From: Lacinutrix algicola
GTDB lineage: Bacteria; Bacteroidota; Bacteroidia; Flavobacteriales; Flavobacteriaceae
Assembly (NCBI RefSeq): GCF_001418085.1
Contig: NZ_LIQH01000032.1
Coordinates: 62,001 to 126,000 of the forward strand
Length of the DNA stretch: 64,000 bases
Direction of reading: 5' to 3'
The notes beneath the pieces were generated by a model. The model was not told the DNA's origin and did no database searches. It saw only the letters and a program-made list of their open reading frames with translations. The translations under genes were made by a program, and so were the position numbers. Below are positions 18,819-27,687 of the stretch, one piece after another; position 1 is the first letter of the stretch; each line of letters opens with the position of its first letter.

Positions 18819-18856
18819 AAAACCTAAAGTAAAATAGTAATTTTTCTTTAGGTTTT
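18819..18856 (-). terminator. Intrinsic terminator downstream of the export operon
   Basis: An 11-base inverted repeat (AAAACCTAAAG / CTTTAGGTTTT) with a 16-base AT loop. It lies 50 bases after the tolC-like stop codon and before the tsaB start, so it probably closes the five-gene export operon read from the right. Confidence 0.6.
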
Positions 18857-18907
18857 AATTTACTCTTTATAATTTATATAAAACAGTTTGCTAATATATC
18901 TTATATT

Positions 18908-20245
18908 TTACTGTGTTATTGGTTTTCCAAGGTAGAAATCTAAAACTTTTGTTTTGAAAACAAAATCGTATTTAGCATTAATTAATGATGCTTCAGCATT
19001 TACAAGTCTTAATCTTGATTGCTCTAAATCGAATGCATTCATAACTCCTATGTTATAACGCTCTTCAGAATTGCTAAAGGCTAACTCTTGAGATTCTAAA
19101 GAAACTTTTGCCGCCTCATAAGCTCTTAATGCTGATTTCGCGTCTGTAAAAGCACGTTGTACATTTGCTTCTAAAGTTAACTTCGCTTGTTCTAAACCTA
19201 ATAATGCATTCTGTTCTTGAATTTGTGATTTTGCAACTGCCGTTTTATTCTGGTATCCAGAAAATATCGGAACATTAACACTCAACCTGAAACTATGTGC
19301 TTTTTGGTCATTTAACTGCTGAAGGAACCTGTCTTCGGTATCTGTTAAATTAGTAAAGAAAACATTAGATCCAAAACTATATCCAGCAGAGACTGTTGGA
19401 TAAAATCCGCTTTTAGATATTTCTGTACTTAATTTTGAACTTTCAATATTTTTTTCAGCTACTTTAATTTCACTTCTATTCTCTATAGCATAATCTAATA
19501 TAGGAGTAACACTATCATACATTAATTCTGCTGACGGATCAACCACATCAATAACTTCCACATCGAAACCAGCAAAATCTACTTGTAATAATTGAGATAA
19601 GGACAATAATGATAGTTCGTAATTGTTTTCTGCAACTGTAACACTTTGCACGTCTCTACTTAATGTTGCTTGTGCATCATAAATATTAGCTTTTGGCTGT
19701 ACACCTGCGTCCACTAATTCTTGAACTTGGTTAAGTTGTTTTTTTGAAAACTCGTATTGCGCTTTTGCTGACTCTAAATTCTCTTTATTGAATAAGATAT
19801 TTAAATATGAATTTACCACATTAAGAGAAATATCATCTTTAATACGTTGTAACTCTAATTGATTAGTTTCTAAATTTAACTGAGATTGCTTGTATACATT
19901 AGTTAACCTAAAACCATTAAAAATAGTTTGGTTTGCACCCACGCTAAAACTAGTACTGTTTGATGTTCTATCTGCAAATTGACCTGGAAACAACTCTGTA
20001 TTACCTACCGATATACTATGCCCAGCACTACCACTCACAGAAGGTAAAAAAGAACCTTTAGAAGCAATAATATCTTGTTCGTTTAATAATAACGTATTTT
20101 GAGCTTGTACAATAGAGATGTTGTTTTCTAAAGCGTGTTTTACACTTTCTTCTAATGTCCATACTTTATCTTGAGCATAAGCCGAAAAGCCAACACATAC
20201 AAAACAGGCACTTGTTAAAATACTTTTTATATTAATCTTCATCAT
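18908..20245 (-). CDS. tolC: TolC family outer membrane efflux protein
   Basis: Outer-membrane channel component of the export operon. With the start at 20245 (MMKINIKSIL) it has 445 residues and a signal peptide ending SAYAQ. A longer frame extends to 20305, but that N-terminus is lysine/arginine-rich, lies wholly inside the adaptor gene and would bury the signal peptide, so it is rejected. The two OEP repeats are visible: EESVKHALENNISIVQAQNTLL and GLEQAKLTLEANVQRAFTDAKSALRAYEAAK, each with long alpha-helical hairpins. The start overlaps the stop of the adaptor gene by 14 bases, suggesting translational coupling. The symbol denotes family, not proven orthology. Confidence 0.9.
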   Translation of the reverse strand: MMKINIKSILTSACFVCVGFSAYAQDKVWTLEESVKHALENNISIVQAQNTLLLNEQDIIASKGSFLPSVSGSAGHSISVGNTELFPGQFADRTSNSTSFSVGANQTIFNGFRLTNVYKQSQLNLETNQLELQRIKDDISLNVVNSYLNILFNKENLESAKAQYEFSKKQLNQVQELVDAGVQPKANIYDAQATLSRDVQSVTVAENNYELSLLSLSQLLQVDFAGFDVEVIDVVDPSAELMYDSVTPILDYAIENRSEIKVAEKNIESSKLSTEISKSGFYPTVSAGYSFGSNVFFTNLTDTEDRFLQQLNDQKAHSFRLSVNVPIFSGYQNKTAVAKSQIQEQNALLGLEQAKLTLEANVQRAFTDAKSALRAYEAAKVSLESQELAFSNSEERYNIGVMNAFDLEQSRLRLVNAEASLINAKYDFVFKTKVLDFYLGKPITQ

Positions 20246-21347
20246 CGTTATCTTCTTTAGAGGCTTTGTTCCACACCTTGATTTTATCGCCTTCTTTAAC
20301 ACCATCTGTAATTTCTACATTAATACCATCAGAAAGACCCAACTCAACATTTACTTTTTCAAATTTACCTTCACCTTTTTCTATTTCAACAAAAGGCTTT
20401 TCTGTAATTCTATTAAATTGAAGTAAAGACTCTTTAATAACCATAATGCTATCTCTCGATTCCATTTCAATTTCTGCATTAGCACTATAACCAGCTCTAA
20501 TTTTTGTTGAAGACTCTACTTCTACATCTGCTTTAATTGTAAACTGTACTGCTCCGTTCTCTTCGTTACCTTTAGGTGCAACAAAAGTAAGTTTTGCAGG
20601 AAATTCTTTTTCCCCAATAGCACCTAGTACAACTTTAATATCTTTTCCTTCTTCAAGCTTACCAACTTCTGCTTCGTCTACTTTACCTTCAAAAATCATT
20701 TTGCTCATATCTGCAATTGTAGCAATTGTAGTACCTGCATTAAAGTTATTACTTTCTATTACTTGATCTCCTTCACGTACAGGAATTTCTAAAATAGTAC
20801 CAGGAATTAATGCAACAATATTTGTATTTGCAGAGCCACCTCCCGAAAGAGAACCTCTTTTAATAATTTGATAATTATTTTGAGCTTGACGTAACGTTTC
20901 GTTAGACTGGTTTAAAGCCAACTCACTGTTTTCGAAATCTTGTCTTGAAATTACTCCTTTATCGAATAACGATTTATTTCTATCGTAAATAGTTTTAGAA
21001 TTATTGTAAGCCAATTTTGCAGATGAAATTTGACCATTTGCGCCAACTAAACTTTGCTCGTTTGGTACGACTCTAATCTTAGCGATTACATCTCCTTTTT
21101 TAACTATATCACCTTCCTCTACTAGAATTTTATCTATAATTCCAGCAATTTGTGGCTTTAACTCAATCTCTTCTTCAGGATTTAACTTACCAGTAGCTAC
21201 AATTTTAGTATTAATTGAATCGTAAAAAGGCTCTGCTGTTTTAAAATCTTCTACAGATTTAGAGTTAGAATCTTTAAAGTACTTTAACACGAATACGAGT
21301 GCAATAAGCAATCCTAATCCTACTATAATTTTTAATGCTTTTTTCAT
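20232..21347 (-). CDS. Periplasmic adaptor of MacA/HlyD type
   Basis: Protein of 371 residues that bridges the inner-membrane ABC permeases and the TolC-like channel. It has an N-terminal membrane anchor (about 6-22), the barrel-sandwich half (TGKLNPEEEIELKPQIAGIIDKILVEEGDIVKKGDVIAKI), a coiled-coil hairpin (about 105-165), the second lipoyl-like half (IPGTILEIPVREGDQV), and a beta-barrel domain (ATIADMSKMIFEGKVDEAEVGKL). The C-terminus is a lysine/aspartate-rich tail (KASKEDNDDED). Gene order ATPase-permease-permease-adaptor-TolC supports the role. The substrate cannot be read from sequence; antibiotics, lipids or peptides are all possible. Confidence 0.9.
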   Translation of the reverse strand: MKKALKIIVGLGLLIALVFVLKYFKDSNSKSVEDFKTAEPFYDSINTKIVATGKLNPEEEIELKPQIAGIIDKILVEEGDIVKKGDVIAKIRVVPNEQSLVGANGQISSAKLAYNNSKTIYDRNKSLFDKGVISRQDFENSELALNQSNETLRQAQNNYQIIKRGSLSGGGSANTNIVALIPGTILEIPVREGDQVIESNNFNAGTTIATIADMSKMIFEGKVDEAEVGKLEEGKDIKVVLGAIGEKEFPAKLTFVAPKGNEENGAVQFTIKADVEVESSTKIRAGYSANAEIEMESRDSIMVIKESLLQFNRITEKPFVEIEKGEGKFEKVNVELGLSDGINVEITDGVKEGDKIKVWNKASKEDNDDED

Positions 21348-21416
21348 TATTTATTAATTTAATTTCTCGGTTGATTTTAAAGCTAGAAGCTCTATTTTAT
21401 TATTTTGATTGGTTTA

Positions 21417-22658
21417 TTATTCTTCTCTTAAAGCATCAATTGGCTTTATACTAGTTGCTTTAAACGCAGGTATTAATCCTATTAATGTTCCTAAAACTAT
21501 TAAAATTATTAGTGCAACAAAAACGATACTAATAGAAACAGATGCATTAACCAACATTGCCTCATCGCCTTGACCATACAAAGAATCTAAAAGCATAAGT
21601 AAAGACCCTCCACTTATTATACCTAATAATCCTGCGATTAAGGTAATAAATACGGCTTCTAAAACCACTTGTCTTTTTATCTCGAATGGTGTTGCACCAA
21701 GTGCACGGCGCACTCCTATTTCTTTAGTTCTTTCTTTTACAGTAATAAGTAAAATATTACCAATAGCAAATACACCTGCAATAAGTGTAGCAATACCAAC
21801 AAACCAAGTTAAAAACTGCATACCAGTTAAAAAACCTGTAATTTTTGCAAATTCCTTTCCTAAGTTAAAACTACCAAAGGCACGATTATCTTCAGGATGC
21901 ACTTTATTTAAGTTTCTTAAAATAAGTTTAGCATCGGTTTCTATTTGCGAAATATCGTATTCTGGTTTTCCGGTAATCATCATCCAACCAATATTCTCAC
22001 CCATATTATATATTTGCTGAAAGGTTGTAAATGGAATATGAATATCGCTTGATGGACCCATATTTGCATTTCCAGTTTCAAACATACCAACGACTTTAAA
22101 ATTCATGCCGTTAAGCTGAATATATTCACCTATCATTTCAGCATCTTTTTCGAAAAGTTGTTTATATATTTCTTCTGAAATAACAACTACTTTTCTATTC
22201 TCATCAATATCTGTCTGATTAATAAAACGTCCTTGAATCATTTTCTTTTTCTGAACCTGATCTAACAAAGGATAATCTCCATTTACTCCAAAATTTCCAG
22301 ACAAGAAATTATGAACTACCAAAGCTTGACTTTGGTTTCTTGGCACAACAAACTCTATACCTTCTACGTTTTCCTCTATCTTTTTAGCATCACTTATTTT
22401 AAGTTGCACTTGTCTACCTTCCTGAAACCCTTTAAATGGCTTACTTGTACTTTGTGCCCATACAAATACACTATTGGTAGCAAAGCTTCCAAATAATCTA
22501 TTAAACGAGTTTTCGATACCACGTGCCGAACCTAATAGACCAATAAGTAATAAAATTCCCCACCAAACACCAACCATAGTTAATGCGGTACGTAGTTTAT
22601 TTTTGGTTAAACTATCGTAGACTTCTTGCCACGTATCTCTTTCAAATAAAAATTTCAT
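21417..22658 (-). CDS. MacB-like ABC transporter permease (first of two, downstream copy)
   Basis: Protein of 413 residues of the MacB_PCD/FtsX permease type without its own ATPase domain. Four membrane helices are visible: one near residues 25-45 (LRTALTMVGVWWGILLLIGLL), and three near the C-terminus (about 285-310, 330-355, 375-400). The large periplasmic domain lies between. The cytoplasmic coupling motif ERTKEIGVRRALGATPFEI and C-terminal IKPIDALREE are typical. It follows the second permease gene by about 58 bases and precedes the adaptor gene by 69 bases. The two permeases probably form a heterodimer served by one ATPase; this pairing is inferred from gene order. Confidence 0.9.
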   Translation of the reverse strand: MKFLFERDTWQEVYDSLTKNKLRTALTMVGVWWGILLLIGLLGSARGIENSFNRLFGSFATNSVFVWAQSTSKPFKGFQEGRQVQLKISDAKKIEENVEGIEFVVPRNQSQALVVHNFLSGNFGVNGDYPLLDQVQKKKMIQGRFINQTDIDENRKVVVISEEIYKQLFEKDAEMIGEYIQLNGMNFKVVGMFETGNANMGPSSDIHIPFTTFQQIYNMGENIGWMMITGKPEYDISQIETDAKLILRNLNKVHPEDNRAFGSFNLGKEFAKITGFLTGMQFLTWFVGIATLIAGVFAIGNILLITVKERTKEIGVRRALGATPFEIKRQVVLEAVFITLIAGLLGIISGGSLLMLLDSLYGQGDEAMLVNASVSISIVFVALIILIVLGTLIGLIPAFKATSIKPIDALREE

Positions 22659-22716
22659 TCGTTAATTTTTATTAATTCAAACTGAAAACCTATTAAAATT
22701 ACTTTGTTAATCATAA

Positions 22717-23946
22717 TTAATCGTCTCTAAGTGCTACAATAGGTTTAATTCTTGAAGCCTTTTTTGCTGGTAAATATCCTGCAATCGCACCTGCCAAAAT
22801 AAGTGTAATGGCAGCACCAACTACAATACTTAAACTTACCGATGGATCTTTAATAAAATATTTCTCTAAAAACGGACCTGCAAATTCTACAACGCCCATA
22901 CCAATTACTAAACCTACAAAACCAGCAATAATAGTTACCAATATAGATTCTAATAAAATGATAGATACAATAGATTTTGGAGAAGCACCTAAGGCTTTAC
23001 GAATACCTATTTCTTTAGTACGTTCTTTTACTATAAAAATCATCATATTACTAATACCAACAATTCCTGCTATTAAGGTTCCAAAACCAATAACTAAAAC
23101 TAGAAAGCCTAGAATAAATGTAAACTGGTTAATTGCTTTAGATTCGTTAGCTAGATTTCGAACACGAATGGCACGTTGGTCGTTTTGAGAAACCATAAAC
23201 CTGTCTTTCATCTTTTTTGTTAGCAGGTTACTAAAACCAATAGCTGCATCAAAATTCATTTCAGGATTATAGGTTAAATTTATTTGATCGACATAATCGT
23301 TATTCCCATAAATTTGTTGCGCAGTACTTATTGGCATGTAGATTAAACGCTCTTCATTATCTCCACCATCGTCACTAAACACACCTACTACCTTATATTG
23401 AATACCGTTTAGGTTTATATACTTTCCAATAGCTGTTGTTTTTAAAAACAAATCTTCTTCTACCAAACGCCCAATAACGACTACTTTGGTTTTGTTTTTA
23501 ATATCAGACTCATTTACATAACGCCCGTAAGTTACTTTTGTATTCTCTAAATATTGATGATCCGGATTAACCGCACGAATGCTATAATTACTTTTTTCGT
23601 TTCTAAAAGTAGCGATAACATTTAAGTACACTCTTGAAGTAATGTATTGCACTTTGTCTCCAAACTCTTCTTTTATCCAGGCTTGATCTTCATTTTTAAA
23701 TTGAATGCGTCTTCCTGCTTGTAAGCCATTACTAGCTTTAGATGTCATACCAGATTGTACAAATATTGAATTTGAAGCATCGTCTGCAAATGCAGAATCA
23801 AATGTATTTACCAATCCATTTACAATACCAAATAATATTGCAAATAGAGAAATAGCAAATGCTACCGTAAAACCAGATAATAAAGATCGGGTTCTATTCA
23901 TATTTATACTTTGGAAAATTTCTCTCCAGAGGTCTCTATCAAACAT
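22717..23946 (-). CDS. MacB-like ABC transporter permease (second of two, upstream copy)
   Basis: Protein of 409 residues with the same plan as its neighbour: first helix near 25-45 (RTRSLLSGFTVAFAISLFAILF), periplasmic MacB core with VVVIGRLVEEDLFL and GGDNEERLIYMPISTAQQIYG stretches, then FtsX helices with ERTKEIGIRKALGASP and the end IKPIVALRDD. Its first codons overlap the end of the ATPase gene by 8 bases, a sign of coupled translation. It is a diverged paralogue of the downstream permease rather than a recent copy. Confidence 0.9.
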   Translation of the reverse strand: MFDRDLWREIFQSINMNRTRSLLSGFTVAFAISLFAILFGIVNGLVNTFDSAFADDASNSIFVQSGMTSKASNGLQAGRRIQFKNEDQAWIKEEFGDKVQYITSRVYLNVIATFRNEKSNYSIRAVNPDHQYLENTKVTYGRYVNESDIKNKTKVVVIGRLVEEDLFLKTTAIGKYINLNGIQYKVVGVFSDDGGDNEERLIYMPISTAQQIYGNNDYVDQINLTYNPEMNFDAAIGFSNLLTKKMKDRFMVSQNDQRAIRVRNLANESKAINQFTFILGFLVLVIGFGTLIAGIVGISNMMIFIVKERTKEIGIRKALGASPKSIVSIILLESILVTIIAGFVGLVIGMGVVEFAGPFLEKYFIKDPSVSLSIVVGAAITLILAGAIAGYLPAKKASRIKPIVALRDD

Positions 23947-24640
23947 ATTGTGATGCTCTTACTTGTTCTACAAACGTATCTTCTATAATAACACCATCTT
24001 TAAGTCTTACTATTCGCTTACACATGCTTGCAATGTCCTCTTCGTGTGTTACCATTAATATGGTTTTACCTTCATCGTTAAGCGATTGGATAAAATCCAT
24101 AATTTCGTGAGAAGTCTTGGTATCCAATGCTCCTGTTGGCTCATCGGCTAATAATAACTTTGGATCTGCCGCTAATGCTCTTGCAATGGCTACACGCTGT
24201 TTTTGTCCACCAGATAACTCATTTGGCAAATGGTGTGCCCAATCTTTAAGTCCTACTTTCTCTAAGTGAAACAACCCTTTTTCTATACGTTCTTTACGTT
24301 TTAAACCTTGATAGTATAAAGGTAAAGCGACGTTATCTAAAGCGTTTTTATAATTTATTAAGTTGAAAGACTGAAAAATAAACCCTAAAAATTTATTTCT
24401 ATAAATAGCTGCCTTTTTTTCGGTAAGATTTTTAATAGGAACATTATCTAAAATGTATTCACCTTCATCTGCTTCGTCCAGCATTCCTATTATATTAAGT
24501 AAAGTAGATTTTCCTGATCCCGAAGAACCCATAATAGCTACCATTTCTCCTGCTTCTACAGATAGGTCTATTCCTTTTAATACATGTAAACTAGAATCTC
24601 CAATTGGATAAGACTTGTGTAGCTTATTTATTTTGAGCAT
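23939..24640 (-). CDS. ABC transporter ATP-binding protein (MacB/LolD type)
   Basis: Protein of 233 residues that powers the paired permeases. Walker A is GSSGSGKST (about 38-46), the Q-loop lies in FIFQSFNLI, the ABC signature is LSGGQKQRVAIARAL (about 143-157), and Walker B with catalytic Glu is LLLADEPTGALD (about 163-174). The H-loop is VTHEEDIA. All catalytic motifs are intact. It is the first gene of the five-gene export operon. A 145-base gap upstream, containing no convincing promoter to my eye, separates it from the 74-residue protein gene. Confidence 0.94.
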   Translation of the reverse strand: MLKINKLHKSYPIGDSSLHVLKGIDLSVEAGEMVAIMGSSGSGKSTLLNIIGMLDEADEGEYILDNVPIKNLTEKKAAIYRNKFLGFIFQSFNLINYKNALDNVALPLYYQGLKRKERIEKGLFHLEKVGLKDWAHHLPNELSGGQKQRVAIARALAADPKLLLADEPTGALDTKTSHEIMDFIQSLNDEGKTILMVTHEEDIASMCKRIVRLKDGVIIEDTFVEQVRASQYV

Positions 24641-24785
24641 AATGGTTGGTTTTTTTGATTGATGTTAACTACATCATATCCATTAGACTACAAAGGACTT
24701 TATTTGTTACAGGAATTTTGCTAATAAAATGTTAAAACATAAAGATTTGTATTAAACAGACTAATATGTTTAATGGAAAAAAGCT

Positions 24786-25010
24786 CTATTTCTCCTTTTT
24801 AACTCTAAAATACTTCCAATAAATAGCAAATCCAACACCAAAAATTAAAATATATGGTATTGCCATTAAGTAAATAATACCATCGTTTATACCTTTTGCT
24901 ACTCCTTGACCTTCTTCATTTTCTAAAACTGCGCGACACATTGCACATTGCGCATTTGTTCTTATAAAAAAGAAAAAAGAGAAAAGAACAAATAAAACTT
25001 TAGCTTTCAT
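24786..25010 (-). CDS. Small membrane protein with CxxC after a signal sequence
   Basis: Protein of 74 residues that I do not recognise by a named family. A hydrophobic signal-like segment (about 4-20) ends TNAQC; Cys22 and Cys25 (CAMC) follow immediately, then an acidic loop and one membrane helix (about 45-66, IYLMAIPYILIFGVGFAIYW), ending in a basic tail. The layout suggests a membrane-anchored protein presenting a CxxC pair to the periplasm. It sits at the end of the oxidase assembly cluster, next to DUF420 and SCO genes, so a metal- or thiol-handling role in oxidase assembly is a reasonable inference, no more. Confidence 0.7.
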   Translation of the reverse strand: MKAKVLFVLFSFFFFIRTNAQCAMCRAVLENEEGQGVAKGINDGIIYLMAIPYILIFGVGFAIYWKYFRVKKEK

Positions 25011-25063
25011 AATTATGAGGTTATTTGCTGCACTTTGAAAGACAGCACGTTTTTATTGGTAAT

Positions 25064-25612
25064 TTATACGTAATATGGAGATATCATTAAATACACAATA
25101 ACACCAGTTACTGCAACGTATAACCATAATGGAAATGTAATGCGTGCTATTTTTTTATGCCTTTCGAAATTATTAGAAATTGCTCTTACGTAAGTAATCA
25201 ATACAAAAGGAATGACTACAATAGATAATAATATATGTGTTATTAAAATGAAGTAATACACATAAGCAATAGTGCCTTCACCTCCAAATTTGGTAGAATC
25301 GCTAGTCATGTGATATCCGATATATAATAACAAGAATATTACTGATAGAGAAATCGCAAATTTCATTAATCGTTCATGAAGCACCTGATTACCTTTCTTT
25401 ATCGCAGAGACAGCTACTAACAATACAATAGCAGTTATTCCATTTATAGTAGCATAAATTGGAGGCAAGAATGTTAATGGCTCAACATTAAATCCAAAAT
25501 CTTTAAGTTTAACACGAAATAAGATAGCTACAGCAATTGGAATAATAACAGAAAGTGCAACAATCCATTTATTATATTTCTTTTCGTTTTGTATGTTTTC
25601 TGGCGTATTCAT
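25064..25612 (-). CDS. DUF420 membrane protein, CtaM-like
   Basis: Protein of 182 residues with five predicted membrane helices (about 17-35, 46-65, 81-100, 113-137, 156-178). DUF420 proteins include CtaM of Gram-positive bacteria, which is needed for assembly of heme-copper oxidases. Conserved histidines are visible in VLHERLMKFA and GYHMTSD, with a further HILLS. It is the neighbour of the SCO gene (52 bases away) and of the oxidase small-subunit cluster, consistent with an assembly role. Function in this organism is inferred from family and context. Confidence 0.85.
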   Translation of the reverse strand: MNTPENIQNEKKYNKWIVALSVIIPIAVAILFRVKLKDFGFNVEPLTFLPPIYATINGITAIVLLVAVSAIKKGNQVLHERLMKFAISLSVIFLLLYIGYHMTSDSTKFGGEGTIAYVYYFILITHILLSIVVIPFVLITYVRAISNNFERHKKIARITFPLWLYVAVTGVIVYLMISPYYV

Positions 25613-25664
25613 TTGTATTATACTGTTTTAATTCCTGAAGTAAATAGAAATAATAATCTAAGAC

Positions 25665-26408
25665 TTACTCATTTAAAAGCTTCTTAATATCCTCTTTAAG
25701 CATTGTTATTTCTTGTTCATTACCATCTTCATCCATTTTCTCTTGCTCGCTAATAACACCTTTATAGAAGATTTTAGGGTTACCAAAGTCATCTAATCTA
25801 GAACGTATAAATCCATTCTTATCTATTAAAGCAAAATCTCCAGAATGCTCGAAACCAATTTCATCATCTTCAACTTTACCAACAAATATATTAAAGCCAA
25901 CGTTAGCTAATTTGTATATTTCAGACTCATCACCTGTCATTAAATTCCAATTAGGATTTGTAATACCATACTTAGTAGCATAAGCTTTTAAAATTTCTGG
26001 AGTATCTAATTCTGGAGTAATTGAAAAAGAAGCAACACCGAAATCCTTATCCATTTTGTATGTATCCTGAATCTCTACTAGGTTTCTATTCATTCTTGGG
26101 CAAATAGTAGGACATGTTGTAAAAAAGAACTCTACAATATATACTTTACCAATATAATCGTCCTGTGTTATTGTTTTACCATCTTGATTAATAAAACTAA
26201 AAGCAGGCACTTTTTTAGGTTTGCCATTTATTTCTATAAAGGCAAGTTCTCCTTTATTTTCAAAATTATTGTCTTGTCCAACACTAATTCTGTCGTTTCT
26301 AGTAATATCATTGTTTTTTATTCTATCAACAATTTTCGGAACGAATAATATTCCAAATAATAAAATAATAAAAGCGATACCTATGTATGAATAATTGTTC
26401 TTTTTCAT
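25665..26408 (-). CDS. SCO1/SenC family copper chaperone
   Basis: Protein of 247 residues that is expected to deliver copper to the CuA site of cytochrome oxidase subunit II. An N-terminal membrane anchor (about 7-24) precedes a thioredoxin-like domain. The copper ligands are visible: Cys99 and Cys103 in FFTTCPTICPRMN, and His188 in FEHSGDFALID. The loop LIDKNGFIRSRL and following helix are also typical. A C-terminal acidic extension (about 215-247) is rich in Glu and Lys. It is read together with the unknown 238-residue gene upstream (41 bases away) and DUF420 downstream. Confidence 0.93.
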   Translation of the reverse strand: MKKNNYSYIGIAFIILLFGILFVPKIVDRIKNNDITRNDRISVGQDNNFENKGELAFIEINGKPKKVPAFSFINQDGKTITQDDYIGKVYIVEFFFTTCPTICPRMNRNLVEIQDTYKMDKDFGVASFSITPELDTPEILKAYATKYGITNPNWNLMTGDESEIYKLANVGFNIFVGKVEDDEIGFEHSGDFALIDKNGFIRSRLDDFGNPKIFYKGVISEQEKMDEDGNEQEITMLKEDIKKLLNE

Positions 26409-26449
26409 TTTAATTGAATTAAAACTCTTCGACTAAACAAGAGTAACTA

Positions 26450-27166
26450 TTATTTATCTGGATTTAAATCTTTAGCTCTTCGGTTTGAAGAATCTATTTT
26501 ATTTCTTCCAGACTTTCTATATTCTTCTAATAGCACTCGCATATCTTCGGCTGCTAATTTGTTCTTTATTATTGCTACTTGAGAACAATCGTAAGCTGTA
26601 AGTGGATAGATTTGAGTTTCTTTCTCAATCTCTATTTTAGTTCTATCGTCAATTCTACCGCGCTGATTTAACTCCTTATCTATAACAAATACGCTATTGG
26701 TCGCCAAATTATCATCCAATTGTAGACTTGATCTTAAGCTATTAAATAACTTATTGATATCGCTATCACTTGCATAAACAAAATGCCAATATTTATGGAC
26801 ACTATACTTTGTTAACTCTTGAGTTAACCTATCTGTTCTATCTTGAGAATCTTTAGTTACAATCATAACTATTTGAAACTTTTTAAAGCCTTTAAACTTA
26901 TTATAAACAAGTTCTTTAAGGTTTGAAGCTTCTACTATTCTAGATTCTGGATCACTTCCTAAGAAGCCTAAAACTGTTATGTGGTCTTTTAACAGAACGT
27001 CGGCATTAGTTACCGAAGATAAATTTGAGATATCAAGTACATCTTCTTTTACAACATCTAACACATTATAGTTGTTTGTTGCTGGATATAACATGAGTAA
27101 GAAAACAACTGGTAAGAAGAATAATATTACTAAAATCGAATATTTTTTAATAGCTTTTTTACTCAT
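26450..27166 (-). CDS. Unrecognised membrane-anchored protein beside SCO
   Basis: Protein of 238 residues that I do not recognise with confidence. One membrane helix near the N-terminus (about 9-27), then a soluble domain. The pattern VLGFLGSDPESRIVEASNLKEL, FQIVMIVTKDSQDR, WHFVYASDSD and SVFVIDKELNQRGRIDDR follows the strand order of a thioredoxin/SCO-like fold. The position of the CxxxC is taken by GSDPESR, so no active-site cysteine pair is present. It is directly upstream of the SCO gene and likely in the same transcript. It could be a non-catalytic SCO-like assembly factor; that is inference from pattern and context. Confidence 0.75.
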   Translation of the reverse strand: MSKKAIKKYSILVILFFLPVVFLLMLYPATNNYNVLDVVKEDVLDISNLSSVTNADVLLKDHITVLGFLGSDPESRIVEASNLKELVYNKFKGFKKFQIVMIVTKDSQDRTDRLTQELTKYSVHKYWHFVYASDSDINKLFNSLRSSLQLDDNLATNSVFVIDKELNQRGRIDDRTKIEIEKETQIYPLTAYDCSQVAIIKNKLAAEDMRVLLEEYRKSGRNKIDSSNRRAKDLNPDK

Positions 27167-27191
27167 GATTGTTTTCTATATTTTAGAATTA

Positions 27192-27199
27192 CAAAAATA
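27192..27199 (-). promoter_or_regulatory. Possible -7 box (TATTTTTG) for the SCO-cluster transcript
   Basis: Minus-strand TATTTTTG lies 26 bases upstream of the 238-residue gene and directly after the terminator of the preceding operon. The -33 position falls inside the terminator hairpin and shows no TTG, so support is weak. Confidence 0.3.
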
Positions 27200-27201
27200 A
27201 A

Positions 27202-27229
27202 AAAAGGTGGTTTAAAAAAACCACCTTTT
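27202..27229 (-). terminator. Intrinsic terminator after oxidase subunit IV
   Basis: A 12-base inverted repeat (AAAAGGTGGTTT / AAACCACCTTTT) with a four-base A loop, followed on the minus strand by a T-rich stretch. It separates the cyoE-subunit III-subunit IV transcript from the SCO cluster. Confidence 0.8.
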
Positions 27230-27254
27230 ACTATCTTTTAACTTATCAATTTTG

Positions 27255-27635
27255 TTAAAAATCTTTTTTAACAAATCCGTTAGAATAAACACCTTCAATA
27301 TAGCCTCCTTCTTGTAAAAGGATGAACACTAAATAACATATTAAAAATACGCCTGTCCAAATCACCATACGTCTTAATGCTTTTACTTCGTCTCTCATGT
27401 GCATAAAATCCCAAGTAATATAATATGCTTTTACTATTGTAAGAATAATAAAGATCCAGTTAAGAGCCTTCATGCCCAAAACTTTCCCCATAAACATTTC
27501 TGGTTTGTAGATACCTAGAATTACTTCTACTGCAGTTACAAATGTTAAGAATGCTAATACACCCCAAATTTTTTGAGTGTTAGACTTAAATTTCCATAAC
27601 CCTCTAAATATTTCTAATTTATGCTCGTGTGCCAT
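27255..27635 (-). CDS. Cytochrome c oxidase subunit IV family protein
   Basis: Small membrane subunit of 126 residues with three hydrophobic segments (about 24-43, 57-75, 90-110), the usual design for bacterial subunit IV of heme-copper oxidases. The N-terminus is histidine-containing (MAHEHKLEI). It follows the long subunit III gene by about 50 bases and is the last gene before the terminator at 27202-27229. It probably stabilises the aa3 oxidase encoded in part at 48.9-51.7 kb. Confidence 0.88.
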   Translation of the reverse strand: MAHEHKLEIFRGLWKFKSNTQKIWGVLAFLTFVTAVEVILGIYKPEMFMGKVLGMKALNWIFIILTIVKAYYITWDFMHMRDEVKALRRMVIWTGVFLICYLVFILLQEGGYIEGVYSNGFVKKDF

Positions 27636-27687
27636 TTTAATATGCTTTATATAAATCCCTTTAATAGGGAATGATACTATTTTTTAA

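Noticed and set aside
20246-20305. N-terminal extension of the tolC-like frame
   Set aside because: It overlaps the adaptor gene entirely, lacks signal peptide character and places the real signal peptide 20 residues inside; the ATG at 20245 is preferred.
22808-23188. 126-residue plus-strand frame opposite the second permease
   Set aside because: Antisense to conserved FtsX helices; composition mirrors the permease codons and no family is recognised.
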